Shown: positions 27,679 through 36,434 of the stretch, one piece after another
How the letters are laid out: each line of letters opens with the position of its first letter
Position numbering within the stretch: position 1 is the stretch's first letter
NCBI GenBank assembly: GCA_003168265.1
Contig: PMSV01000015.1
Location: 1-64,000 of the forward strand
Source of the DNA: Chitinophagaceae bacterium
GTDB lineage: Bacteria > Bacteroidota > Bacteroidia > Chitinophagales > Chitinophagaceae
Length of the DNA stretch: 64,000 nucleotides
Direction: 5' to 3'
Position numbers and translations under genes: made by a program
The notes under the pieces: model-generated
What the model saw: only the letters and a program-made list of their open reading frames with translations
Told to the model about the DNA's origin: nothing
Databases searched by the model: none

Positions 27679-30600
27679 ATGAAAAAGTACATCAGGCATT
27701 TTAACCAGGTCATCTTACTGGGGTTAATAATACTGGCCGCTATTTTATTTCTTACCTACAAGCAGTCATCAAACACAAAAGCGACATCGGCATGGGTATT
27801 TCGTACCCAAGAAGTGAGATTCAAAATTGAACAGGTTTTCATCAGTCTCGTTGATAATGAAAACTACACTTACAATTTCATTATTACCGGCAGACGGGAG
27901 TTTATTGAACCCCGGCAAAAATCAAGGGAAAATATTTACAACCAAATTGATACGCTTAGGCGATTGACTATTTATAATACTGCTCAGCAGTCGCAAATTG
28001 ATTCATTGCTATTTTATACATCGGAAAAACTTCAATTTTCCGACACTGTGATTAATGTAAGAAAAGAAAAAGGGTTGCAGCCTGCAATGCAATTGGTCTC
28101 ATCCGCGGAATGGAAAGTTTATATGGATCATGTACGCAATATTATTGAACAGATGCAAATTGAAGAATCATTCTTGCTGCTCCAGAGAAAAAAAGCAAGC
28201 GAAATGGCAGGCGATCAATTCAAGAGAATAGTTTTTACAATTAGTATCTTACTAATTGTTTTTATAACTATTTTCTTAATAAGAAATTGGTTACAAGATA
28301 ATAAACAAAAAAAAATAAAAGCAAAACTCTCGGAATCTGAAAAAGATTTTCAATTATTAGTAAGCAGCGTAAAAGAATATGCGATTTTTCTCTTAGACAA
28401 AGAGGGATGTGTCGTCAGTTGGAACAGCGGCGCAAAGCACATAAAAGGATATACCGCAGCAGAGATAATCGGGAAACCTATTAATGTTTTTTATACATCA
28501 AAAGATATCCAAAATGGAGAGCCGCAAAAAAACTTGCAAATGGCACGACTGTATGGGCACTACGAAACAGAAGGCCTGAGGGTGCGAAAAAATGGCTCCT
28601 TTTTTTATGCAAACATTGTTTTTACAGCTCTGACCGATGATAAAGGCAGGTTTAATGGGTTTTCAAAAGTTACAAAAGATATATCTGAAACGAAACGAGT
28701 AAAAGACGAGTTAAATGATAATAATAAGAAGCTTATCCTTTCCCAAAAATTAATTCAGGAAAGCGAACAACGATTCCGTAATATAATAGAACAAACAATT
28801 AACCCCATCCTGATTTTAAAAGGGGAAGACCTGAAATTGGAAATGGCCAATGAGCCCTTATATAAATTACTGAATATAGGTAAGGAATGCATCGGCAAAC
28901 CGGTTATTGAAATCCTGCCGGAAATGAGAGACCAACCCTTCCAGAAATTATTAGTTGATGTGGTCAAAAATGGTTCAACTCATTATGGCAATGAACAACC
29001 GGTATCTCTTATTCGTGAAAATAGAGAAAGGGAAACAGTTTATTTCAACTTTGTTTATCTGCCCTATCGTGAAAATGATAACAGGATTTCGGGAGTTATT
29101 GTCCAGGCCACCGATGTCAGCGCCCAGGTCGCTGCAAGAATAAAGCTTGAAACCATTGAAATGAATTTGTTAATTGCAAATAAGGAGCTTTCTTTTCACA
29201 ACGATGAAAAAGAAAAGCGAGCGGTAGAATTGCTCATTGCCAATAACCAACTGATAACCTCTGAAACTGAATTAAACAAACTGAATATAGAACTTGAACA
29301 ACGGGTGAAAGAACGAACCGAAGATATAGCCACAAACGAAAAGCGCTTTCGCGCGGTTGTTGAAAATAATCATGACATTATTAATTTGTTCGATGAATCG
29401 CTCAGAATTATTTACCGAAGCCCGTCTGCTTCCCGTATATTAGGATGGAGTAATGATGAGCTGAGCAATTTTGATATTTTCACAAATATGCATCCGGATG
29501 ATAGAGAAAGAACTGAGGAGGTCATCCGGGAAACAATCACAAGTCCCGGTAATCCTATAAATGCATTATTTAGATGGCTCCATAAATGCGGGAATTATCT
29601 ATTGCTCGAAGGCACTATTACCAATTTGCTTAAGGATGATAATGTAAAAGCCTTTGTATTCAATTTTCGCGATGTGACTGAACGGATGGAAGTCAATGAG
29701 AAATTATTAGCTTCTGAAGCACGATATCGCAGGCTTTTTGAGTCTGCAAAAGATGGCATACTAATACTCAATAGCGATACAGGAATTATCGAAGATGTAA
29801 ATCCTTACCTGATCACGATGCTTGGTTATTCGCACGCTGAGTTTCTTCACAAGGAACTTTGGGAAATCGGTTTGTTCAAAGATATTGTCGAAAATAAGTC
29901 TGCTTTTGAAAAATTAAAGAAAGATGGTTACTCGCGCTATGATAACCTTCCGCTCCAGACTAAAACTCACAAAGCTTTTTATGTAGAGTTTGTAAGCAAT
30001 GTTTATGATGTTGACGGCAAACAGGTCGTCCAATGCAATATCCGGGACATTACCGAACGCAAAAAGGCCGAGCAGATAATAATAAAATTAAATACAGAAC
30101 TCGAAGAGAGAGTTTTGAGGCGAACCGAACAATTAAAAAAAACCAATGAAGAGCTTGAGGCTTTCTCCTATTCTGTTTCACACGATCTCCGGGCCCCCTT
30201 GCGTGCGATTATTGGCTTTAGCGCAATCCTGGAAGAAGATTACAGTAGTAAATTAGATACGGAAGCTAGAAGGCTTACAACTGTAATTAGAAATAATACA
30301 TTAAAGATGAGCAATCTTATTGACGGGCTTATTTCATTTTCCAGGATGAGCCGCCATAATCTTAAAAAAACAATTGTCAATTCAAATGAAATAATACAAC
30401 ATATAATTGATGAACTGGAAATAAAGAACGAATTCGGAGCAATCAATTGGGTAATTCATTCATTAAGCACTCTTAAAGGAGATTTTGATACCATCAGACA
30501 GGTGTGGGTGAATCTGATTTCTAACGCGATCAAATATTCACGTCATTCAACAATACCCCGGATTGAGATCAAATCCTATTTTCAGAACGATCAAGTTGTT

Positions 30601-30816
30601 TTCTTAATAAAAGACAATGGGGCAGGATTTAATCAAAAATATAGCGACAAATTATTTAAGGTCTTTCAGCGCCTGCACAATAATGAGGAATTTGAAGGCA
30701 CCGGAATCGGATTGGCCCTTGTGGAAAAAATTGTCACCAAACATGGAGGAAAAGTGTGGGCTGAAGGCATAGAGGGAAAAGGAGCGAGTTTTTATTTCAG
30801 CTTGCCAGTAGATTAG
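27679..30816 (+). CDS. CHASE3-PAS sensor histidine kinase
   Basis: 1045 residues. A membrane helix (about 11-27), an extracellular CHASE3-like helical sensor (about 35-180), and a second helix (about 185-203) anchor it in the inner membrane. Four PAS domains follow (about 215-335, 360-480, 550-675, 685-805), each ending in a D-[IV]-[ST]-E-[RT]-K/M-type PAC motif, with coiled coils between. The HisKA box has the phosphoacceptor His835 in SVSHDLRAPLRAIIGFS. The ATPase domain ends in FEGTGIGLALVEKIVTKHGG. The architecture resembles phytochrome-type and light/redox-sensing kinases that signal to Rcp1-like regulators, and such a regulator gene follows 43 bp later. Confidence 0.93.
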   Translation: MKKYIRHFNQVILLGLIILAAILFLTYKQSSNTKATSAWVFRTQEVRFKIEQVFISLVDNENYTYNFIITGRREFIEPRQKSRENIYNQIDTLRRLTIYNTAQQSQIDSLLFYTSEKLQFSDTVINVRKEKGLQPAMQLVSSAEWKVYMDHVRNIIEQMQIEESFLLLQRKKASEMAGDQFKRIVFTISILLIVFITIFLIRNWLQDNKQKKIKAKLSESEKDFQLLVSSVKEYAIFLLDKEGCVVSWNSGAKHIKGYTAAEIIGKPINVFYTSKDIQNGEPQKNLQMARLYGHYETEGLRVRKNGSFFYANIVFTALTDDKGRFNGFSKVTKDISETKRVKDELNDNNKKLILSQKLIQESEQRFRNIIEQTINPILILKGEDLKLEMANEPLYKLLNIGKECIGKPVIEILPEMRDQPFQKLLVDVVKNGSTHYGNEQPVSLIRENRERETVYFNFVYLPYRENDNRISGVIVQATDVSAQVAARIKLETIEMNLLIANKELSFHNDEKEKRAVELLIANNQLITSETELNKLNIELEQRVKERTEDIATNEKRFRAVVENNHDIINLFDESLRIIYRSPSASRILGWSNDELSNFDIFTNMHPDDRERTEEVIRETITSPGNPINALFRWLHKCGNYLLLEGTITNLLKDDNVKAFVFNFRDVTERMEVNEKLLASEARYRRLFESAKDGILILNSDTGIIEDVNPYLITMLGYSHAEFLHKELWEIGLFKDIVENKSAFEKLKKDGYSRYDNLPLQTKTHKAFYVEFVSNVYDVDGKQVVQCNIRDITERKKAEQIIIKLNTELEERVLRRTEQLKKTNEELEAFSYSVSHDLRAPLRAIIGFSAILEEDYSSKLDTEARRLTTVIRNNTLKMSNLIDGLISFSRMSRHNLKKTIVNSNEIIQHIIDELEIKNEFGAINWVIHSLSTLKGDFDTIRQVWVNLISNAIKYSRHSTIPRIEIKSYFQNDQVVFLIKDNGAGFNQKYSDKLFKVFQRLHNNEEFEGTGIGLALVEKIVTKHGGKVWAEGIEGKGASFYFSLPVD

Positions 30817-30859
30817 AAATTACTGAATTCACTAAATATTAGTCAAAATTTATCATGGC

Positions 30860-31312
30860 ATGAATTACAATTCAACTGAATTATTGCTGGTGGAAGATAA
30901 TATCAATGAAGCGGAACTAACTATACGCGAATTAAAAAAAAATAATATGGCAAAAAATTTATTTCACGTAAAAGATGGCGAAGAGGCGCTTGAATTTGTT
31001 TTTGCCATTGGAAAATACTTTGGCATGCGTGATGTGAATCAAATACCAAAAATAATATTGCTGGATATACAAATGCCAAAAGTCAGCGGACTAGAAGTGT
31101 TGCAGGCAATAAAATCAGATGCACGAACAAAAACTATTCCTGTGGTTATGTTAACGTCTTCAAAAGAAGATTCTGATATTCAAAAATCCTACGCACTTGG
31201 AGCAAACAGTTATATTATGAAACCTGTAAATTTTGAAATTTTTGCAGAAACCATCAAAAACCTCGGTCATTACTGGCTCTTATTAAACCAATGGCCGCTT
31301 AAATCTAGATAG
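30860..31312 (+). CDS. Single-domain (Rcp1-like) response regulator
   Basis: 150 residues, a lone CheY-type receiver: acidic LLVEDN, phosphoacceptor Asp69 in [18 protein letters not shown] and the Lys in YIMKPVNFE. The insert [14 protein letters not shown] before the Asp strand is typical of the Rcp1 group paired with bacteriophytochrome or PAS kinases. It lies between two kinase genes, with one base before the next. It probably accepts phosphate from one and passes it on or acts by protein contact, as it has no output domain. Confidence 0.93.
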   Translation: MNYNSTELLLVEDNINEAELTIRELKKNNMAKNLFHVKDGEEALEFVFAIGKYFGMRDVNQIPKIILLDIQMPKVSGLEVLQAIKSDARTKTIPVVMLTSSKEDSDIQKSYALGANSYIMKPVNFEIFAETIKNLGHYWLLLNQWPLKSR

Positions 31313-31313
31313 T

Positions 31314-33503
31314 ATGACGGAAAAATTAAAAATACTTATGCTGGAGGATAGTTCCCCGGATGCTGAAATAGTCGATAGGATATTAAAGAAAGAATTCACT
31401 AATTGTGATTTTCATCTGGCTATGACAGAGAAATATTTTATGGAGGAGCTGGATACCTTTGACCCCGATGTGATACTAGCGGATAACTCATTGCCACATT
31501 TTAATGCAATCGAAGCGTTGAAGAGGGTAAGGCAACGGCATTTGCAAATCCCTTTCATCATGGTAACAGGGGCCATGTCGGAAGAATTTGCTGCCAATAT
31601 TATAAAAAGCGGGGCCGATGATTATATTTTGAAAGACCGGCTGACCAGATTGCCGTCAGCCATAGACGCAGCTATAAAAAAACACAAAACCCTGAAATCA
31701 ATAGTCGATTATCGTTATGCATTAGATCAATCAGCTATTGTGTCAATCACGGATCAGAATGGAATAATCATTTACGCAAACGATAATTTTGTTAAGATTT
31801 CCAAATACAGTACCAAAGAATTGCTGGGAAAGGATCATCGAATCATAAATTCAGGCTATCACCCGGCATCATATATGAATACCTTATGGGCGACTATCAT
31901 AAGTGGAAAAAAATGGAGAGATGATATGTGCAATAAAGCAAAAGATGGCAGTCTCTACTGGGTTGACACACATATCATTCCTTTCATGGATGAAAGAGGA
32001 AAACCTTATCAGTACATGGCTATTTGCACAGATATTAGCAAGAGAAAAAAAGTTGAGAAGAAATTACAGACAGCGTATGACCAGTTATCCTTTCATCTAA
32101 TTAATGCCCCCCTTGGATTCATTGAATGGGATAATCAATTGCATGCAAAATACTGGTCTAAGCGCACGGAAGAAATTTTTGGATGGACAGAGAAAGAATT
32201 TATTTCCCTGCAAAAGGATGGGTACACTCAGGTATACGAAGAAGATATGCCAATAGCAAGTAGAATCGCAGAAGACTTAATAACAGGCAAAGTTGGTCGC
32301 AATAGTGTACAATATCGCAACTACACTAAAAATGGGACAGTAATCTGGTGTGAGTGGTTCAATTCGGTTTTAAAAGATAAAGATGGAAAAGTGAATACCA
32401 TTCTGTCTTTGGTTAGAGATATTACAGAATCTAAAAAAATAGAATTGGCAATAAAACAAAATGAAAGCACATTAAATAAGGCGCAACAATTAGCGCACAT
32501 TGGAAATTGGGATGTCAATCTCATAGATAATATAGATGTCTGGTCGGATGAAATGTACAGGATTCTTGGAATAAAAAAGGGAGAAATCAAACCTTCATTG
32601 GAACAATTCTTATTATGCATTCATCCTGAAGAAATAAAATCCGTACAAAAAACAATTCAGGAAAGCCGTAATTCTGTCAGTGACGCAAGGCTCAATTTCC
32701 GGTTCATTCGCAAAGATGGCACTATCAGGTACGGTTATATTGAATGGAGATATGAATTTAACGAAAAAGGCATGCCGGAAAGGCTCTTTGGAATCTTGCA
32801 GGATATAACCGAACGCAAAGAAGTGGAAATGGAATTTCAAAAACTGGAAAAGGAAAAACTGGAAGGCAAAATAGAGGAGCAAAAAAACCTGGCCAAAGCT
32901 ATACTCAATGCCCAGGAAAAAGAAAGAACTGCCATTGGAAAAGAGCTTCACGATAATGTGAATCAGATACTGGCTGGAACTAATTTATTCCTTTCTATCG
33001 CAAAAAAAACACAGGAAAAAAATCTTGAACATATTGAATCTTCTATGCAAAATATTCAACAGGCCATTGAAGCAAACAGGAAAATTGCCCATGAATTGGT
33101 GTCACCCGGTTTTGATGAAATACAACTCGCTGAACTTATAAATAATCTATCAGAAAATATGTTGAAAAAGAATGGAATAAAGGTAAATCTGGAAGTCAAT
33201 ATGCTTAATGAAGACTTATTAAATGATGAACAAAAACTCTCCATTTACCGGATTGCCCAGGAACAATGCACCAATATTACTAAATATGCGGAAGCAAAGT
33301 CAGTAGAAATTTCGTTAAGCACGGTAAAAGGTGATTTTAAAATGGTGATTGCTGATGATGGAAAAGGAATGCCGGTGGGAAAAAAAATAAATGGTATCGG
33401 TTTAAGAAATATCAAAGGTCGTGTCAACATATTAAACGGCAATGTCAATATAGTCACAAACCCCGCTAGAGGATTTGCGCTGGAAATATCTATACCGCTG
33501 TAA
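31314..33503 (+). CDS. Receiver-PAS-HisKA_3 hybrid histidine kinase
   Basis: 729 residues. An N-terminal receiver (about 5-120, Asp57 in ILADNSLPHFNA) is followed by three PAS domains (about 135-255, 265-385, 395-510), a coiled coil, a HisKA_3 dimerisation box with His546 in KERTAIGKELHDNVNQIL and a NarX/DesK-type ATPase (NGIGLRNIKGRV). HisKA_3 kinases usually phosphorylate NarL/LuxR-type regulators, and parts of such a regulator lie downstream as two separate genes. It starts 1 bp after the CheY-like gene stop, so it is in one operon with it. No membrane segment: cytoplasmic. Confidence 0.93.
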   Translation: MTEKLKILMLEDSSPDAEIVDRILKKEFTNCDFHLAMTEKYFMEELDTFDPDVILADNSLPHFNAIEALKRVRQRHLQIPFIMVTGAMSEEFAANIIKSGADDYILKDRLTRLPSAIDAAIKKHKTLKSIVDYRYALDQSAIVSITDQNGIIIYANDNFVKISKYSTKELLGKDHRIINSGYHPASYMNTLWATIISGKKWRDDMCNKAKDGSLYWVDTHIIPFMDERGKPYQYMAICTDISKRKKVEKKLQTAYDQLSFHLINAPLGFIEWDNQLHAKYWSKRTEEIFGWTEKEFISLQKDGYTQVYEEDMPIASRIAEDLITGKVGRNSVQYRNYTKNGTVIWCEWFNSVLKDKDGKVNTILSLVRDITESKKIELAIKQNESTLNKAQQLAHIGNWDVNLIDNIDVWSDEMYRILGIKKGEIKPSLEQFLLCIHPEEIKSVQKTIQESRNSVSDARLNFRFIRKDGTIRYGYIEWRYEFNEKGMPERLFGILQDITERKEVEMEFQKLEKEKLEGKIEEQKNLAKAILNAQEKERTAIGKELHDNVNQILAGTNLFLSIAKKTQEKNLEHIESSMQNIQQAIEANRKIAHELVSPGFDEIQLAELINNLSENMLKKNGIKVNLEVNMLNEDLLNDEQKLSIYRIAQEQCTNITKYAEAKSVEISLSTVKGDFKMVIADDGKGMPVGKKINGIGLRNIKGRVNILNGNVNIVTNPARGFALEISIPL

Positions 33504-33894
33504 TTTGTAACAGTAAGAAGCCAAAACAAATCTTTGGAGACGCAGACGAACCCCTTATCTGATTCCTATAGGCTATCAGCCATTTCTATATATAATTGAT
33601 GGGATGCTTGAATTTCGAGGCCTGGAAACTTCCTGTTTTCAAGTCCGTTCCCGTCGTCGCCGCGAAGGGGATTGCCGATGCATAGAATCCATGTTTGCAG
33701 ACCCTCTCGCTTCATGATTCGAAATTAATGCAATATATGCAATCCCATTTCAGAAATAACCTGTTTAAATTTAATTATGTAGGATATCTTTTAACGTTAT
33801 GGAAAGCAGAATACCTCATTTTTCAAAAACTATCCAATAAATAAAAAAATATTCCATCCACGAAAACGGACATTATCATGCAGACACGTATAAT
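33504..33894. other. Intergenic region, nothing recognised
   Basis: 391 bp between the hybrid kinase and a lone LuxR-type gene on the same strand. I see no ORF, RNA or terminator that I can support. In particular, no receiver-domain remnant precedes the LuxR-type ORF. Confidence 0.4.
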
Positions 33895-34134
33895 ATGGTT
33901 CATCGCCAGCTCAGGGCGAGCGAATCTGCCGAATCCGCCCGCTTTACCATTCGGGAAAAGGAATTCCTTCGTCTTGCCTGCACTGATCTGACCCATAGGC
34001 AAGTAGCCGAGATCATGTCTCCATCCAAAAGAACAGTAGATGGCTACCGTGAAGCCCTTTTCCATAAATTAAATGTGCACAGCCGGGTAGGATTAGCCAA
34101 GGAGGCAATCCGCATTCAATTGATCCGGGTGTAA
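33895..34134 (+). CDS. Stand-alone LuxR/GerE-type DNA-binding protein
   Basis: 79 residues, almost all of it one GerE helix-turn-helix: FTIREKEFLRLACTDLTHRQVAEIM, SKRTVDGYREALFHKLNVHSRVGLAKEA. It closely resembles the output domain of NarL-type response regulators of Chitinophagaceae, but no receiver is fused. A lone receiver is encoded 113 bp downstream. The pair may be a split regulator with reversed gene order; alternatively, this is an autonomous regulator. Confidence 0.85.
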   Translation: MVHRQLRASESAESARFTIREKEFLRLACTDLTHRQVAEIMSPSKRTVDGYREALFHKLNVHSRVGLAKEAIRIQLIRV

Positions 34135-34247
34135 AGATGAGCCTCAAAATAATTAACTGCGGAAATTACGATCTTGTAGAGTAAATCCTACATCATTTAC
34201 CCAGCTTCAATTACCCATAGGGGATCAGTGCCTGGATATCTTTGTCA

Positions 34248-34673
34248 ATGCAATATTCCGGATTGAATATATTAATAGCGGATGACCATGCAATCGTGAG
34301 AAACGCTCTGAAGATGCTTCTCTACCATGAATTTCCTTCCAGTGAGATCTGGGAAGCTCAGGATGGTAAAGAATTGCTGGAAGTGGCTTTGGCCAGGGTT
34401 TATGATTTAATTATCAGTGATATTAATATGCCCAAAATGGATGGTGTGACAGCCATCGGACTTATCCGAAAGGAACGTCCCAAGGTCCCCATTTTGATTT
34501 TGAGCATGCATGAAGACAGTATTCATTGCTGCAGGGCCTTGAAGGCGGGAGCTACAGGATATATTGGCAAATCCATGGCCAGGCTTAATCTTGGCCACGC
34601 CATCCGCAAGATCTTATCCGGCGCTATCTATGTTCCACAGGAACTCATGTTTAAAACTCCGAGTTTTTCCTGA
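34248..34673 (+). CDS. NarL-type receiver protein lacking its DNA-binding domain
   Basis: 141 residues from ATG 34248; a TTG at 34242 is less likely. It is a receiver of the NarL group: NILIADDHAIVRNALKMLL, phosphoacceptor Asp58 in LIISDINMPKMDG, ILSMHED and the Lys in GYIGKSM. It ends GAIYVPQELMFKTPSFS, just where the linker to a GerE domain normally begins. No GerE remnant follows. It may work with the separate LuxR-type protein upstream and the HisKA_3 kinase, or be a truncated regulator. Confidence 0.88.
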   Translation: MQYSGLNILIADDHAIVRNALKMLLYHEFPSSEIWEAQDGKELLEVALARVYDLIISDINMPKMDGVTAIGLIRKERPKVPILILSMHEDSIHCCRALKAGATGYIGKSMARLNLGHAIRKILSGAIYVPQELMFKTPSFS

Positions 34674-34838
34674 TTAATTTCAATTCATCTTTATTGATTT
34701 TCAGCCATTTCAAAATTGGTTTAGTTTAACCAATTATGTCAAAAGGCAAGAGGGCATGAAAAACGGTTAGCCCCTTCGGGTTGTAGTGCCGTCTTTACTC
34801 CTGATATAGAAAATTCGAGCATGTTTGTTTTTAGTTAG

Positions 34839-34867
34839 GGCTGGCAGTTTCTACGCCGGCCTTTTTT
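34839..34867 (+). terminator. Intrinsic terminator
   Basis: A 7-bp stem GGCTGGC / GCCGGCC with a nine-base loop is followed by six T residues. It lies 165 bp past the receiver gene. It may end the signalling operon or a small transcript within the gap. Confidence 0.75.
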
Positions 34868-34977
34868 ATTTTTTCAAAATATCCCCTAAACCAGTGAAAA
34901 CACCCCCTTTCCAGTTCATTTATAATATTTACATTTATTTACCATTCGCAGCCAGTAAAAAAATTTCGGTTCAGCTT

Positions 34978-35064
34978 CCGGCACTCTTTTCAGTGAGCCG
35001 GCTTTATGATTGTGCTGGAATTGGTCCAATTGTAAGCGGGGGCTAACCTTAAGTCCCCGCTTTT
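34978..35064 (+). terminator. Two further terminator-like hairpins
   Basis: The first is CCGGC...GCCGG (34978-35001, with extra ACT/AGT pairing) followed by CTTTAT. The second is AAGCGGGG / CCCCGCTT (35034-35062) followed by TTTTA. No ORF lies between them and the previous hairpin, so they may mark the ends of short noncoding transcripts. Confidence 0.5.
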
Positions 35065-35152
35065 ACACTTTGCGAAAACCTAAAACTCTTTCTTCATCTA
35101 GGCCCGGACCAATAAGTTTCGGACCTTCCCAGCGAATGGGGGCCCGTAAGGG

Positions 35153-35246
35153 GCTGTTACAACAGCCCCCACATTTAATGCTTGCTGTTTCAACAGCCCC
35201 CTCATTTAATGCTAGCTGTTTCAACACCTACCTACATTTAATGCTT
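35153..35246 (+). repeat. Array A: three 31-32-bp palindromic tandem repeats
   Basis: Units start at 35153, 35184 and 35215. Each begins with a small palindrome GCTGTT-NN-AACAGC (degenerate in the third) followed by a C-rich run and CATTTAATGCT. There are no spacers between units. Array B, 230 bp downstream, has the same layout with a different palindrome. Confidence 0.85.
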
Positions 35247-35472
35247 CGATTTTCGACCTTTTTCCTTTCACTACCGTCTTTATAAGAAATCAGTTGATCC
35301 AAGCGCTGGAAATAATTATAGGCATTCTATCTCCTATGCAGGGCTTGGTACCAATGATTATCATAGTAAGAATTTTATGGTAGCCCTGTCCGGCTTTCTT
35401 TTTAGTTCGCCGGGTTTTGAGAAGAATGAACAAATCAGGGCAAGCGTGCAAAGCATGGCGCACGCTCCCGGG

Positions 35473-35597
35473 AGTTGTGTCAACAACTCCCTATCATTCA
35501 AAAAGGTTGTGTCAACAACTCCCTCCCAATTAAAAGGTTGTGTCAACAACTCCCTCCCAATTAAAAGGTTGTATCAACAACACCCAATCAATTAGTA
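35473..35597 (+). repeat. Array B: four 31-32-bp palindromic tandem repeats
   Basis: Units start at 35473, 35505, 35536 and 35567; the two middle ones are identical. Each has GTTGT-N4-ACAAC followed by TCCCTCCCAATTAAAA or a variant. The first copy extends to a 9-bp stem (GGGAGTTGT / ACAACTCCC). Lack of spacers and of cas genes rules out a CRISPR. Confidence 0.88.
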
Positions 35598-35902
35598 TGG
35601 TATCCTAAATCACAAATCTTCCTGCTTTATAGAACTCTCCAACGAGAAATTCTAGATAGGCTCTTCCCGGGCTACACCGATGCGATTTTAAAACAAAATT
35701 AGTTCGATACTAATATGACTTGCAAAATAATATCCGCCTTGCACCTCGGGTTCAAATAAAAGCGACTTACAGATTGATTGACCTATATGAATCCTCGTAT
35801 TCAAATTTTCCGGAGATAATTTTTTAGAGATTTAGCCAATCAGGGGTCCCCGGCCGTCTTTAAGTCTGGAGCAATCATACAGTTTAAGCAACAGGAGTTT
35901 TT

Positions 35903-35975
35903 TTCTCATATGTAGTCGCGTTATGGTTTGCGAACTACTTAACCAGGATGTATTTCTATACGTCCTGCTTTGATT
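35903..35975 (+). repeat. Hairpin element, copy 1
   Basis: A conserved block beginning TTCTCATATG and ending GTTATGGTT (35903-35928) is followed after 16 bases by a 9-bp hairpin with arms AGGATGTAT / ATACGTCCT and a TTCT loop (35945-35966), then GCTTTGATTT. The layout is that of a small RNA with a terminator-like 3' hairpin. No ORF is conserved between copies. Confidence 0.65.
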
Positions 35976-35979
35976 TATG

Positions 35980-36036
35980 AAATTTATCGACGTTTACGTT
36001 TGTCGGGAGGTATTTCTATATCTCCCAATTTTTTAA
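35980..36036 (+). repeat. Hairpin element, copy 2 (diverged)
   Basis: The hairpin arms are GGGAGGTAT / ATATCTCCC around the same TTCT loop (36005-36026), followed by AATTTTTT. Compared with copy 1, three pairs change while pairing is kept (A-T to G-C, T-G to G-C, G-C to G-T). The upstream block is only weakly similar (GACGTTTACGTTTG). Confidence 0.55.
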
Positions 36037-36126
36037 ACCTTATGACCTAAAAAAAAATCGCTACCTGGATAACCTTTTCCTCTTATTTACAGTATTATAG
36101 ATTGTCTATGTAGAAAATTATTCAAA

Positions 36127-36195
36127 TTCTCATATGCAGTAGTGTTATGGTTAAACTGCATCCAGGATGTATATCAATACGTCCTGCTTTTTTTT
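36127..36195 (+). repeat. Hairpin element, copy 3
   Basis: The upstream block (36127-36152) matches copy 1 at 23 of 26 bases. After 11 bases the hairpin AGGATGTAT / ATACGTCCT with an ATCA loop (36164-36185) follows, then GC and a run of nine T residues, which makes a convincing intrinsic terminator. Confidence 0.65.
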
Positions 36196-36434
36196 TAATA
36201 TAGGCCCCAAAAAGAATATTCCCCCTAAGAGTTGGGTGATTTTCATTCAAATACCTTACAAGACAAGGATTTATTTTCCGGTCCAGGACACTATACCCGA
36301 AAAAATGGCCTTTACCATTGGCAGATCAAAAAGGATTCTCAGTATGCAGGAGATTTTCTCAAATCCTGCTAATGATCATAATTGTGTGAACTTATTAAGT
36401 AATTTCAATCCAACTTATCAATGCAAAGACCATC

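Larger units (their letters stand above)
34674..36434. other. 1.76-kb noncoding, hairpin-rich region
   Basis: No intact gene is visible. The region contains three terminator-like hairpins, two arrays of 31-bp repeats and three copies of a hairpin element, all listed separately. A stretch at about 35260-35460 reads like protein on the plus strand (YRLYKKSVDPSAGNNYRHS, then SYAGLGTNDYHSKNF) without an upstream start, and may be a remnant of an outer-membrane-type protein. The rest is AT-rich and unassigned. Confidence 0.6.

Noticed and set aside
35153-35597. CRISPR array
   Set aside because: The repeat units are directly adjacent without unique spacers, the units differ between arrays, and no cas genes are present.
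34785-35860. Recurring CCGTCTTTA string (34789, 35273, 35850) as a regulatory motif
   Set aside because: Only nine bases, variable distance to genes and no dyad symmetry; could be chance in a repeat-rich region.
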